A DNA stretch of 33,132 nucleotides from Chloroflexota bacterium (GTDB lineage Bacteria > Chloroflexota > Dehalococcoidia > JACPQF01): NCBI GenBank assembly GCA_016190625.1, contig JACPQF010000010.1, forward strand, positions 1 through 33,132. The letters are read 5' to 3'. This document shows, one piece after another, positions 15,345-22,346 of the stretch; the first letter of the stretch is position 1; every line of letters starts with the position of its first letter. Under the pieces are notes generated by a model, which ran no database searches, had not been told where the DNA came from, and worked only from the letters and a program-made list of their open reading frames with translations. Made by a program: the position numbers and the translations under genes.

Positions 15345-15611
15345 CTAGGCCTCATTCTGGAGCGTCAGCCAGTGGCGATAGGTTAGAAGCCACCGGCACA
15401 CTTCATGCGTCTCGTCGACTTCGCCCCGCCCGACCGCCTCGGATAGACCCTCGGACGGGCGTCCGAATTTCTCCTCGTACTTATCCAGCCTGGCTCGCAG
15501 CCCGGCAAGAACTATGGACTGGGGCGGCGCCTGATCTAACGCTTCCTCAACCCACTCGTCGATGTGCTTCTTCATCTCTTCCGGATCGTAAACCTTAACC
15601 TTCGTTTCCAC
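15345..15611 (-). CDS. Small partner of the TumE-like gene, putative antitoxin
   Basis: An 88-aa charged, mostly helical protein starting VETKVKVYDPEEMKKHIDEW. GTG 15611 is chosen because AAGGAG lies 6-7 nt upstream; the longer frame to 15683 runs through a palindromic repeat. It precedes the TumE-like gene by 68 nt on the same strand, the usual antitoxin-then-toxin order. No HTH or nucleotidyltransferase motif is visible, so the antitoxin role rests on position and size. Confidence 0.6.
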   Translation of the reverse strand: METKVKVYDPEEMKKHIDEWVEEALDQAPPQSIVLAGLRARLDKYEEKFGRPSEGLSEAVGRGEVDETHEVCRWLLTYRHWLTLQNEA

Positions 15612-15627
15612 GGTGCGTCTCCTTTCC

Positions 15628-15645
15628 GTCCTTCCGGGGAAGGAC
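15628..15645. repeat. GTCCTTCC/GGAAGGAC hairpin
   Basis: Perfect 8-bp arms around GG, overlapping the leader of the putative antitoxin gene. It uses the same arms as the copies at 3523-3540 and 9549-9566, and (with one mismatch) 28642-28658. Confidence 0.6.
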
Positions 15646-15759
15646 CCGCAATCGCTAAACCGGGCAGCGCGATGCATGCCCACTCAATAGTACCACAATC
15701 CCCGCCGCCTGGAAACGGCATTCGGTGGAAGAAACAGGGCCAACGGATCCAAATGCCCT

Positions 15760-15827
15760 GCAAGACACGAAGCTTTCGATTGTCTTGCCACGGTCCCGCT
15801 TGGCGGGATTGTCAGAACAAGCGGGAC
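15760..15827. other. Two hairpins beyond the displaced tRNA-Lys end
   Basis: GCAAGACA (from ~15760) pairs with TGTCTTGC (to ~15788). GTCCCGCTTG (15793-15802) pairs with CAAGCGGGAC (15818-15827), while its first arm can instead fold locally as TCCCGC-TTG-GCGGGA. They lie downstream, on the minus strand, of the tRNA-Lys remnant, so they may once have ended or processed that transcript. There is no T-run. Confidence 0.4.
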
Positions 15828-15857
15828 TGTGCTGGGAGAACGCAGTCCCCGAATCTT

Positions 15858-15901
15858 GGTGAGCCGTGTGGGACTCGAACCCACGACACCCTGATTAAAA
15901 G
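15858..15901 (-). repeat. Attachment site at the far end of the element: partial tRNA-Lys copy
   Basis: This 44-bp stretch matches 23621-23664 at 40 positions. It is the 3' half of tRNA-Lys (anticodon loop, variable loop, T-arm, acceptor 3' strand) on the minus strand, without the 5' half. The four differences are two base pairs of the T-stem that change together (GT/AC here, CC/GG at the other end). The 17-bp identical block 15885-15901 covers the anticodon loop to variable loop and is the likely crossover region. Confidence 0.88.
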
Positions 15902-15915
15902 ACAGCAAAGAAGCG

Positions 15916-16055
15916 TCTACACCGTCTAAATGCTCTAATTCTTGTATGTTCCAGTCGCCATAATGGCCGCCGTTGTCCTGAATACGGCCATAAAATAGCC
16001 CTAGTTTTCTACACCGTCTGGACGTTCTAGCAATTCCGTTGCCATTTCGTTGCCA
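15916..16055. repeat. Candidate integrase arm sites, left end
   Basis: TCTACACCGTCT occurs at 15916-15927 and 16008-16019; each extends to a 22-bp direct repeat matching at 18 positions. Next to it, 16032-16055 holds AATTCCGTTGCCA followed by a second CGTTGCCA. The same 24-bp block, 22 of 24 identical and in the same direction, occurs at 23499-23522 by the other attachment site. Such paired direct repeats near att sites are typical arm sites of tyrosine integrases. Confidence 0.6.
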
Positions 16056-16214
16056 TGTTATTGCCTCTCGGTAGGCGGTCTTTTCGACCGCCACTCCCCT
16101 ATAGCTTGGCTAGTCGTATGGTAATAGCTCGTCAAAGGGAGCCCCTGAGAAGCCCGTACAGCCCCGCAAATGGCAGGGGTGGTATGGTTGTGTGGCCTCT
16201 CTCTCCCTCCAGAA

Positions 16215-16556
16215 TTAGTGCAACCGCGCAACCCCTTCCCGCATCTGCGCCTCTACACTCTCCCGCTTGCTCAGCCTAAGCTCGGCCAGGGTGGGAGTAT
16301 CGTCGTAAAAGGCTGGTACCACGATGTTACTAGGCTTTTTGCCTCGCCCTGGTCCTGGTCTGCCTCGAACAGCCGGTGGCTTCTCCCTTAGCATCTCTCC
16401 CATCTTCCGTTCGGCTTCCAGTGCATAGCTCCGGCAATGGTAGGCAACCCTCACCCCCATATGGGCGCCGTTCCGCAAGAGGCGCAAGAGCACTTGCGCA
16501 ACCCTGCAACCCTGCCTTGGGTGCCGTGAAACACCTGAATCACTAATATGAAACAT
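16215..16556 (-). CDS. Phage/plasmid-type hypothetical protein (ERKMGEML motif)
   Basis: Reading frame of 113 aa from ATG 16556; the frame is open further back to 16802, and ATG 16460 would give 81 aa. The convincing part is the second half: YALEAERKMGEMLREKPP, a Gly/Arg-rich linker, then TPTLAELRLSKRESVEAQ. This AERK-x-GEML ... PTLAELG-x-K-x-S-x-AQ pattern recurs in uncharacterised proteins of phages and integrative elements. The first half runs through a cluster of perfect palindromes and reads unlike protein, so the true start is uncertain. Function unknown; a DNA-binding or partition-associated role is only a guess from the neighbouring palindromes. Confidence 0.5.
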   Translation of the reverse strand: MFHISDSGVSRHPRQGCRVAQVLLRLLRNGAHMGVRVAYHCRSYALEAERKMGEMLREKPPAVRGRPGPGRGKKPSNIVVPAFYDDTPTLAELRLSKRESVEAQMREGVARLH

Positions 16557-16714
16557 GTTTCCCCTGCACCCCTCACTCACATGGGCGCCGTTGTCTCGCC
16601 GGCGAGACAATCTACCATTTAGCCCCTTCCACCGTGCCCCGTGGGCGGCGTGACTCCAAGATAGATGTTCGCGCCGGCGCGAACTTTCGATTGGAAGTGT
16701 CCCCGGGGACACTT
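16550..16714. repeat. Cluster of four different perfect palindromes
   Basis: GAAACATGTTTC (16550-16561), a 20-bp palindrome with half TTGTCTCGCC (16591-16610), GTTCGCGCCGGCGCGAAC (16667-16684) and a 20-bp palindrome with half AAGTGTCCCC (16695-16714). ATGGGCGCCGTT also occurs twice nearby (at about 16461 and 16581). The possible start codon of the downstream minus-strand gene lies inside the first palindrome, which suggests operators, partition sites or an origin. Confidence 0.7.
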
Positions 16715-16869
16715 TTACCAGCGTTCTTAGCCACCCCCACGCATGGGCCGTACTAAGCTCGCCCCAATCGGGCCGAGTGCCAACAAGAGACAGGACATAC
16801 AAGCGCTTGCTTAGCCTGCATGCCTAGAGAGAGGCCAGGCAGGTATATATACCAGCAGGGAAGGCTAAA

Positions 16870-17067
16870 CTACCGGGCGGCTTCCGTCTCGCCAGTATTG
16901 GCTTGATGCCAGCGCCGCAGATCGCTGCCTAGCACTCTCCACTTTTTGCCGTAGCGCACGCCGGGGATGTCGCCTTTTGCGAGTAGCCCTAGCACAATGC
17001 GCTTGCTCAGCCGCAGCAGTTCCTCAACTTCGGCCACCGTGTAAAACCGGTCGTCTTCCAGTCTCAT
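16870..17067 (-). CDS. Excisionase-like helix-turn-helix protein
   Basis: A 65-aa protein of the AlpA/Xis HTH_17 type: YTVAEVEELLRLSKRIVLGL, GDIPGVRYGKKWRVLGSDLR and RWHQA. The helix-turn-helix plus wing with a conserved Arg-rich strand is typical of excisionases and small regulators. AGGAGGGG precedes ATG 17067. A promoter-like sequence at 17221-17249 points toward it. It may regulate the palindrome-bearing region or assist excision; the other Xis-like gene (21420) is an equal candidate for the latter. Confidence 0.8.
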   Translation of the reverse strand: MRLEDDRFYTVAEVEELLRLSKRIVLGLLAKGDIPGVRYGKKWRVLGSDLRRWHQANTGETEAAR

Positions 17068-17419
17068 CTTCCCCTCCTATGCGTGCGGACTAGAGGCCCG
17101 GACTGCCAAAACCGGCGGCCAGGGACTGGCAAAACACGCTCTTTTCGACAGTCCCTAGCCGCAAACGCCCAGGACTGGATCACACTATGAACGTTATGTA
17201 TACTTAGGTTCTTCTCGGTTATTCTAGGCATATCATACCACGCCATCAACAAGGCTGTCAAGAAGCCGTCGCTACAGCCATTCAGAGGCACGTACAGGCG
17301 AAAAGAGAGGCAAGCCGTAGGATATTGCACCTAGCCTTGCCCGTTGCCGGGAATTGGCGAAGATCTGGAAGACGCACGGAGAGAGAAGACGAAGCATGGT
17401 CTAATTGCCCTTTTTCGCC
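17068..17419. other. Non-coding stretch with one promoter
   Basis: About 350 nt without a gene I can support. It contains the minus-strand promoter at 17221-17249 and is locally more AT-rich than its surroundings. An 88-codon minus-strand frame (17064-17330) was rejected. Confidence 0.5.
17221..17249 (-). promoter_or_regulatory. Sigma-70-like promoter for the Xis-like gene
   Basis: On the minus strand TTGATG (17249-17244) and TAGAAT (17226-17221) are separated by 17 nt. It faces the HTH gene starting at 17067, leaving a leader of ~150 nt. Confidence 0.5.
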
Positions 17420-17839
17420 CTATGTCCCCTTCTCGTCGGGCATGTAGTCTGTCGCCCATTGAATCGCCGTCTCCGCTATGACCTTGCTCAGTTTGACCAT
17501 ATTCTCTAGGGTTTTGCCGTCGGCCTTGATTTTCGCTAACTCACTTCCTAAGGCTTCGAGATCGCCCCGTCTCTCTACTGCCCGAAGGACCGCCGGGAGG
17601 CCGTCCCAAAGTTCTGCGAGCATTCGTGTCTGGAGCTCCCGCTGGGCTTGGGCTGCCTGCTCTCGGACCATTGCCGCCTGAACGTCGCTGAAGCGCCGGG
17701 AGTATTTACCAGTCGTGACTGGCCTACCGCCGGGCTTCCGAGAGTATCCCGCTCCGTGATGGGAGCAAACTTTATAGCCGGTTCGGGCAGACTTTCTGCA
17801 CTGTTCGCCGTCTTTCTTGTGTGCCGTGCATCTTGCCAT
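17420..17839 (-). CDS. Zinc-finger-like phage protein, possibly DNA-packaging related
   Basis: A 139-aa protein. The N-terminus has Cys/His residues arranged as RCTAHKKDGEQCRKSA then YKVCSHHGAG, then RPVTTGKYSRRF, a pattern common in small proteins near phage terminases and in integrated elements. The rest is helical (REQAAQAQRELQTRMLAELW). A small-terminase-like role would fit a satellite, but I cannot show it. The ribosome site (GGGAGG) is 12 nt or so before ATG 17839. Most downstream of the minus-strand block beginning with the primase. Confidence 0.65.
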   Translation of the reverse strand: MARCTAHKKDGEQCRKSARTGYKVCSHHGAGYSRKPGGRPVTTGKYSRRFSDVQAAMVREQAAQAQRELQTRMLAELWDGLPAVLRAVERRGDLEALGSELAKIKADGKTLENMVKLSKVIAETAIQWATDYMPDEKGT

Positions 17840-17877
17840 GTCGAAGGGTTCCCTCCCTTACCCCCGCCGTCGATGGG

Positions 17878-18510
17878 TTAGTGAACCTCGCTGGCGAAGT
17901 CCCTGAGCTGGGCCAGCGCCGCCCGTGTCTTGCTCTTGGGCGTGGGCAAAGCCTCTTGCCGCCATTGCCGCCACTCGTTCAGGTTCGCCGTGTTCAGCGT
18001 TGTCCACCGCCATCGCAAAGAAGGCAAGCCACCGGGCCGGCTTTCGTCTGGAAATTGCGACTCTGCGGCAAGGTAGATTCCCAAAGCTTCCTCGGACGCT
18101 TCAACCGCTTTGCCAAGAGCCTCTTCCAGTCTGTCGATTGACGGCAAGTAAAGCGAACGAAGCTCCCGCTTGGCGTGCTCCTTGGCCTTCGCCTCTACGG
18201 CGTCCAGTTCAGTCTTGGCCTCAGCTAGGCGCTGATAGTGGCTCTCGGCTTGGGCCTGCACCTCATCGGCCAGTTGCCGTGCTGCCTTCTCGGCTTCACG
18301 CCTGCCCATTAATTCTAGGCCTGTGATTCTGTTTACAAGCAAAGCCTCTTCGCCGCTGATGCGGTGTCTCTCGGCTTCGTGGGCAGCAGCCGCCGTCTCT
18401 CTAATGAGTCTTTCCTGCGCCTTGCATTCCAATTCGAGGGTTCTGACTCGCTCCTGCGCCGCTTGCACGCCTGCGTCTTGGCGCCAGTCTGGTATGATGC
18501 TTTGTGCCAT
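17878..18510 (-). CDS. Coiled-coil hypothetical protein
   Basis: A 210-aa protein dominated by charged helices: VRTLELECKAQERLIRETAA early, ARQLADEVQAQAESHYQRLA in the middle and LEEALGKAVEASEEALGIYL later. The C-terminal part is Trp/Arg-rich (LPSLRWRWTTLNTANLNEWR). GGTAAGGAAC provides a ribosome site before ATG 18510, and it follows the HExxH gene by 5 nt. No catalytic motif is visible. A scaffold-like or DNA-associated role is possible but unsupported. Confidence 0.65.
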   Translation of the reverse strand: MAQSIIPDWRQDAGVQAAQERVRTLELECKAQERLIRETAAAAHEAERHRISGEEALLVNRITGLELMGRREAEKAARQLADEVQAQAESHYQRLAEAKTELDAVEAKAKEHAKRELRSLYLPSIDRLEEALGKAVEASEEALGIYLAAESQFPDESRPGGLPSLRWRWTTLNTANLNEWRQWRQEALPTPKSKTRAALAQLRDFASEVH

Positions 18511-18515
18511 GTTCC

Positions 18516-18977
18516 TTACCTCCCAAAGTATTTGGTGATGAATCGATCTGCATAACGTGCTGCCCGTTCTTCGAGCTTTTGCCTATCCGCCACCGGGTCG
18601 AGGTCGCAGTTTACGATATCATCCAAGTGATAGACTTCGTGGGCCAACACTCTTGCAAGTTCACGCTCGCTCAGTCCAGTCTTGACGTGCACGGTTCTCT
18701 CGATGTCCGTTCGGTAAAACCCGTCGAGATCGCCACCCTCGAAGAAGCAGACGTTGAAGCGCTTGACTAAGCCAATGTCATCAATGAGCGCCCGCCCAAT
18801 CTCGCTCACCCGCTGCCGGTATGCCGGGTCCACGCTTGTCACGTCCACCGGTCGATACTCGGCTCTGGGCGCCAACTTAATGCCGCTCCGCTGGCATAAC
18901 TCGTCTAGGCTTGGCGCTTTGGCAATCGCTCGGCATGCGCCGCCTGCTAGTAAGCCTGGGTTATAGTACTCTGTCAC
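18516..18977 (-). CDS. HExxH zinc-metallopeptidase-like protein
   Basis: A 153-aa protein with the zincin motif in LARVLAHEVYHLDDI (His-Glu-Val-Tyr-His) and a downstream acidic helix (LEERAARYADRFITKYFG) that could give the third metal ligand. This resembles ImmA/IrrE-type peptidases of mobile elements, which cleave repressors to start induction. GTG 18977 has AGGGAG 7 nt upstream; GTG 18983 would add two residues and overlaps the upstream stop. If it is ImmA-like, its target repressor might be encoded in the same element. Confidence 0.65.
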   Translation of the reverse strand: MTEYYNPGLLAGGACRAIAKAPSLDELCQRSGIKLAPRAEYRPVDVTSVDPAYRQRVSEIGRALIDDIGLVKRFNVCFFEGGDLDGFYRTDIERTVHVKTGLSERELARVLAHEVYHLDDIVNCDLDPVADRQKLEERAARYADRFITKYFGR

Positions 18978-18979
18978 GT

Positions 18980-19192
18980 TCACACTCCCTTTCCATTGAT
19001 TCTGTTCGCCTTAGCTGGCTTCCTCGCCACCGCCGGGAAGTCGGCTGTCCGGCCCCGATGTCCGCATCGTGGGCACTCCCGCGTTGCTGCGCCGGTGCCC
19101 CAAAAGCTGCCGTACTGGTCCGTGAATAGGAATTCTCCCGCCGGCCGTGTTGCGCCGCAGTTAGGGCATCGTCGAATCCGCCATATCGCCAT
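18980..19192 (-). CDS. Small zinc-ribbon protein
   Basis: A 70-aa basic protein with two Cys pairs (RRCPNCGATRPAGEF and RECPRCGHRGRTADF) forming one zinc ribbon. AAGGGG lies about 7 nt before ATG 19192. It overlaps the neighbouring zinc-ribbon gene by 32 nt in another frame, and its stop overlaps the first GTG of the next gene, so all belong to one operon. Role unknown; nucleic-acid binding is typical of such ribbons. Confidence 0.65.
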   Translation of the reverse strand: MAIWRIRRCPNCGATRPAGEFLFTDQYGSFWGTGAATRECPRCGHRGRTADFPAVARKPAKANRINGKGV

Positions 19193-19376
19193 CGGTCGCC
19201 CCTTTCTTGGTTGCCCGCTCAGCCTTTAAGCAACTCCAGCACGTCAGGCCGCCGTCATCGCGAATCAGCAATGCATCCTTCCACGCGCCGCAGGAAGGAC
19301 ACTTGAAGTCCCTGCCATCGGGAGATCGCCGCCGTTCTACGAGGTCCCAGCCCTTAGCTGTGTCTGTTGCGGTCAT
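19161..19376 (-). CDS. Small zinc-ribbon protein
   Basis: A 71-aa protein with Cys pairs in FKCPSCGAWKDALLI and LTCWSCLKAERATKK, a CHC2-like or zinc-ribbon fold. ATG 19376 is preceded by GGGGGTGA and starts 11 nt after the primase-helicase stop. It could be an accessory to replication, but this rests only on position. Confidence 0.65.
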   Translation of the reverse strand: MTATDTAKGWDLVERRRSPDGRDFKCPSCGAWKDALLIRDDGGLTCWSCLKAERATKKGATDGDMADSTMP

Positions 19377-19387
19377 GTTGTCACCCC

Positions 19388-21415
19388 CTAGAAAGGCTCA
19401 GTTTGCGGGTTGCTCTCTATCCGCTCGAAATGCGCCGCAACCATGCAACCCTCGGCAGTGCTGTCGAGCATGCGCGCCAGAAGCCTATTCAGGCTGGGGA
19501 GTATCTCAAGGTCTCGGGGAAGCGGATCGCCCACGAATAAGCGCGCCGGTCGCCCCCTCCGTTCCTCGGCGTTCTCAATATAGCCCCTCTCAATCGCTGC
19601 CCTCACCCGGCGTAATGCCGTCGCTTTGTCCAACTTCAAGTGCAGGGCTACTGCCTGCACGGTAACACCCCCGCTGTGCCCCTCGGCCAGTTCTGTCACG
19701 GCTTCGACTGTCTCCCTCACCGTGGGTGAGACCGTCGCCTCTATGCCCTCGGCCACGAGGTCGGCCACGAGGTCGCGCACATCCTCATAGTCAAGCTCGT
19801 TCGCGATGATGCTTCCATCCGGCGCCCGCTCCCGTGTCGCCTGGTGGAGTATGGCATGCGCCCGAATGAGACTGAGGATAGTCCCGAAGTCGCGCCGTAG
19901 TCTCACCGCCACGGGGGGAATCAGTTCAGCCAGCGCGGTTGCATAGAGAACAGTCACGTCATGGCAGGCGTGGTTGGACCATGCCTGTAGCTCGTGCCAC
20001 GGTGTCAGGTCCACGCCGCCGCCACCGCCGCCCGCCAGGGCCAGCAGCACGTCCCGGGTTTGCTCCTTCGTGTCGTTCACCAGAATCGACAGCATCCTCG
20101 TCTCGTTCTCTGGATGCAACCTAACCGCCGTCGTGGTCACTATCAGCCCGGTCGGCCCGTCTCGCTCGATAAGGCGAGGCTTCAGCCCGTCTTTCCCTCG
20201 CTCGACGGTCTCATACCTCACCTTGCCCTCGCTCAGCAGACTCCGAATCAGGTAACTGGCCATGTCGCCGGACAGCCCCACGGCCTCATAAATGACCAAC
20301 ATCCTATGGGATAGCGGTTCCTGCGAGTAGGCCAGCGCCCGTTCAGACATGGCACTGAGCGCATAGTAGGCCGAAGAGGGGAAAAACTCCAAAACCTTCT
20401 CCACCAGAAAAGATTTTCCGCCGCTACTCGGCCCCTTCACAGCCACGGAAATCGGCCGCTCCAATAGCCGGCTTGTGACGGCCAGATACAGAAGTTTGGC
20501 CGCTCGCGCCTCGCCTGCAACCCCAGAGCGCGCCAGGTCTCTGGCGAAACGGTCCAGAATGCGGGGGGATCGGGCTAGGTCCGGGGGTTGCGCGGTTGCA
20601 GTGAAATTCGAGGGGATAGAGAGGGGTCCCGCTGGCGGGTGGCCGTTGCTGCCAACGGTAGACGCCGTCGTCCATTCTGGCGTCGCTTCTACCAGTGCAT
20701 GAAGCTGTTCCAGAGTGTGGCCCATGTCTAGCCAGTCACAAATGTCGCCCTTCGGCAACAGTCCCGGCAGTGGAACAACGTGCACGCTGGTAGCTCCCGC
20801 CCGATGCACGGACGCCGCTACCTGCTCGGCATGCGTCCGCCCTGGCTGGTCGTTATCGGGAATGACGACTACTGGGCGCCCGGCAAGGTGGGTGCTGTAC
20901 TCGTCCTTCCACTTCCCGGCGCCGCCCACGTTCGTCGTCGCCAGCAGTCCCAGTGACGCCAGCCGGTCGGCACCTTTTTCCCCTTCCACGATGTAGCACG
21001 TCACAGCATAGCGAGCGCGCATCAACTCCGGGAGCCTGTAGGGTACACGCTGCACGCCGTCCAGCTTCCACACCCAGCCGCCGTTGCCGTCCGGTCGGCG
21101 TTGCCTGAAGCCCTTCGGATCGTGGCGCAGAACCTGATAGAGCAGCTTCCCGTCGGCGTCGTGGTAGTCGTAGGTCGCCACTACGTGAGACTGGCCCACG
21201 TTGCGCCCTGGCGTTGCTACGCCTAGCCGGTTGGCGAGGTCCATCAACCCGCCGCCAGCGTTGCAGACATCACAAAACCAAGCCTGCTTGGCAGGGTTGT
21301 ACCTAGCCGACGGGCGGTGGTCGGCGTGGGCAGGGCAGAGAAACCGTATCTCGGCGCCGCTCTTGCGCCCGTCGAGCTGCATGACCGCTGCTTCGATTGC
21401 GTCGGCGTCGATCAT
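19388..21415 (-). CDS. Primase-helicase replication protein
   Basis: A 675-aa replication protein. A CHC2-type zinc finger uses Cys27, His30, Cys48 and Cys51. A TOPRIM primase core has Glu144 (VEGEK) and Asp187/Asp189 (PDNDQPG), with KGD at 222-224. A P-loop ATPase follows with GPSSGGKS at 328-335 and a Walker B-like MLVIYEAVGL. The C-terminus has a winged-helix-like segment (GGVTVQAVALHLKLDKATAL). The two activities would prime and unwind the origin of the mobile element. The Walker B lacks the usual DE pair (YEA), as in some element-encoded ATPases. ATG 21415 lies 5 nt after the Xis-like gene stop. Confidence 0.85.
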   Translation of the reverse strand: MIDADAIEAAVMQLDGRKSGAEIRFLCPAHADHRPSARYNPAKQAWFCDVCNAGGGLMDLANRLGVATPGRNVGQSHVVATYDYHDADGKLLYQVLRHDPKGFRQRRPDGNGGWVWKLDGVQRVPYRLPELMRARYAVTCYIVEGEKGADRLASLGLLATTNVGGAGKWKDEYSTHLAGRPVVVIPDNDQPGRTHAEQVAASVHRAGATSVHVVPLPGLLPKGDICDWLDMGHTLEQLHALVEATPEWTTASTVGSNGHPPAGPLSIPSNFTATAQPPDLARSPRILDRFARDLARSGVAGEARAAKLLYLAVTSRLLERPISVAVKGPSSGGKSFLVEKVLEFFPSSAYYALSAMSERALAYSQEPLSHRMLVIYEAVGLSGDMASYLIRSLLSEGKVRYETVERGKDGLKPRLIERDGPTGLIVTTTAVRLHPENETRMLSILVNDTKEQTRDVLLALAGGGGGGVDLTPWHELQAWSNHACHDVTVLYATALAELIPPVAVRLRRDFGTILSLIRAHAILHQATRERAPDGSIIANELDYEDVRDLVADLVAEGIEATVSPTVRETVEAVTELAEGHSGGVTVQAVALHLKLDKATALRRVRAAIERGYIENAEERRGRPARLFVGDPLPRDLEILPSLNRLLARMLDSTAEGCMVAAHFERIESNPQTEPF

Positions 21416-21419
21416 CGCT

Positions 21420-21617
21420 CTACCCCTGTTGCATCTTCGTGCCGCCCGTGACCTGCGCCGCCAGCCAACGCTCCAGTTCCTCAGCAGGGAAACGAACCAA
21501 CCGCTTTCCTAAGCGCACTGAGGGGAGCACCCCCCGCGCCGCGAGAGCATAGATGGTCGCTCGGCTGCCGATATTGTACCGCTCGCGAACCTGTTTTTCC
21601 GTTAATAGCAACGGCAT
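21420..21617 (-). CDS. AlpA/Xis-like helix-turn-helix protein
   Basis: A 65-aa MerR/AlpA-type HTH protein: LLLTEKQVRERYNIGSRATI, ALAARGVLPSVRLGKRLVRF and PAEELERWLA. ATG 21617 is chosen because GGGGGGCG lies a few nt upstream; the frame is open to 21644. It is the first minus-strand gene, divergent from the integrase operon and next to its promoter, so it could repress or activate integrase as well as act as excisionase. Confidence 0.8.
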   Translation of the reverse strand: MPLLLTEKQVRERYNIGSRATIYALAARGVLPSVRLGKRLVRFPAEELERWLAAQVTGGTKMQQG

Positions 21618-21645
21618 ATTCGCCCCCCAATCTGTCAAATGCATC

Positions 21646-21674
21646 TTGACTTTCCACTGCTGCTAATATATACT
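21646..21674 (+). promoter_or_regulatory. Strong sigma-70-like promoter for the integrase operon
   Basis: TTGACT (21646-21651) and TATACT (21669-21674) are separated by exactly 17 nt, 46 nt before ATG 21720. It lies in the divergent region beside the AlpA-like gene. Confidence 0.7.
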
Positions 21675-21719
21675 AATTATGACGCCATGTCCAGAGGCTA
21701 GGCGTCAGAAAGGGAACAT

Positions 21720-22346
21720 ATGACGACACAAGACGACAATAGTCAAAAGAAAAAGAAAACTCGCCATGTTCCGCTCGACATTCGCAAGGCAATTGTGCAT
21801 CACGCCAAGAGGGGAAGGACGCCCGTAGAGATTTATGACTACCTTGGGCGCCAGCCGGAATTCAAGGACCGGATGCCCAGCCAGCGCTCAGTGCAGCGCG
21901 TGGTAAAGGACACACTGCCTCATGACACCTCTGAGGCTTGGAGTCTGGCCCAAGACGAGGGCCCAGATACGGGCCTGATTCTTGAAACACTTGCCGCTGC
22001 AATGGAAGGCAGTGAAGGACTCATTAGGCATCTAACTTCCGCACAGGCAAACTGGATCAAAAGGGTTCGCCGTGCAGTCCCGGACCTACGCCCTTGGGTC
22101 GCCTACCAAGTGGCAGTAGACTTCCAGAAATGCGCAGAGACCAAGCAGGATACAAGCGATCTTGATGCCTTTCTTGCCTTTGCCCCCTGGCGTAGTGCAG
22201 AACACGAAAGACGTTACGATGACGCCAGACAAAAGGGCTATGTTCCCCCCGCTGCTCACGATGTAGTTTTGTTACAGCTTGAATTGCTCAGGGCATGGGC
22301 GAAAGAGACGGGAATTATGGAAGGGGAGGATCAGGACAATGGCTAG
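21720..22346 (+). CDS. Hypothetical protein with HTH-like N-terminus, upstream of integrase
   Basis: A 208-aa protein. After a Lys-rich start (QKKKKTRHVP), DIRKAIVHHAKRGRTPVEIY followed by MPSQRSVQRVVKD looks like a resolvase/transposase-type helix-turn-helix. The rest is helical without motifs I recognise (WVAYQVAVDFQKCAE, VVLLQLELLRAWAKE). It is the first gene after the strong promoter, and the integrase start overlaps its end by 8 nt. A regulatory or integration-helper role is inference. Confidence 0.6.
   Translation: MTTQDDNSQKKKKTRHVPLDIRKAIVHHAKRGRTPVEIYDYLGRQPEFKDRMPSQRSVQRVVKDTLPHDTSEAWSLAQDEGPDTGLILETLAAAMEGSEGLIRHLTSAQANWIKRVRRAVPDLRPWVAYQVAVDFQKCAETKQDTSDLDAFLAFAPWRSAEHERRYDDARQKGYVPPAAHDVVLLQLELLRAWAKETGIMEGEDQDNG

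Noticed and set aside
15858-15901. Second tRNA gene
   Set aside because: Only the 3' half of tRNA-Lys is present; there is no D-arm or 5' acceptor strand.
15684-16094. Minus-strand frame across the attachment site
   Set aside because: It translates the tRNA-Lys remnant (the usual GVVGSSPT pattern) and arm repeats; not a gene.
17064-17330. 88-codon minus-strand frame ending in an ATGA overlap with the Xis-like gene
   Set aside because: Its upstream part lies before the likely promoter, the protein sequence looks random, and the overlap alone is weak support.
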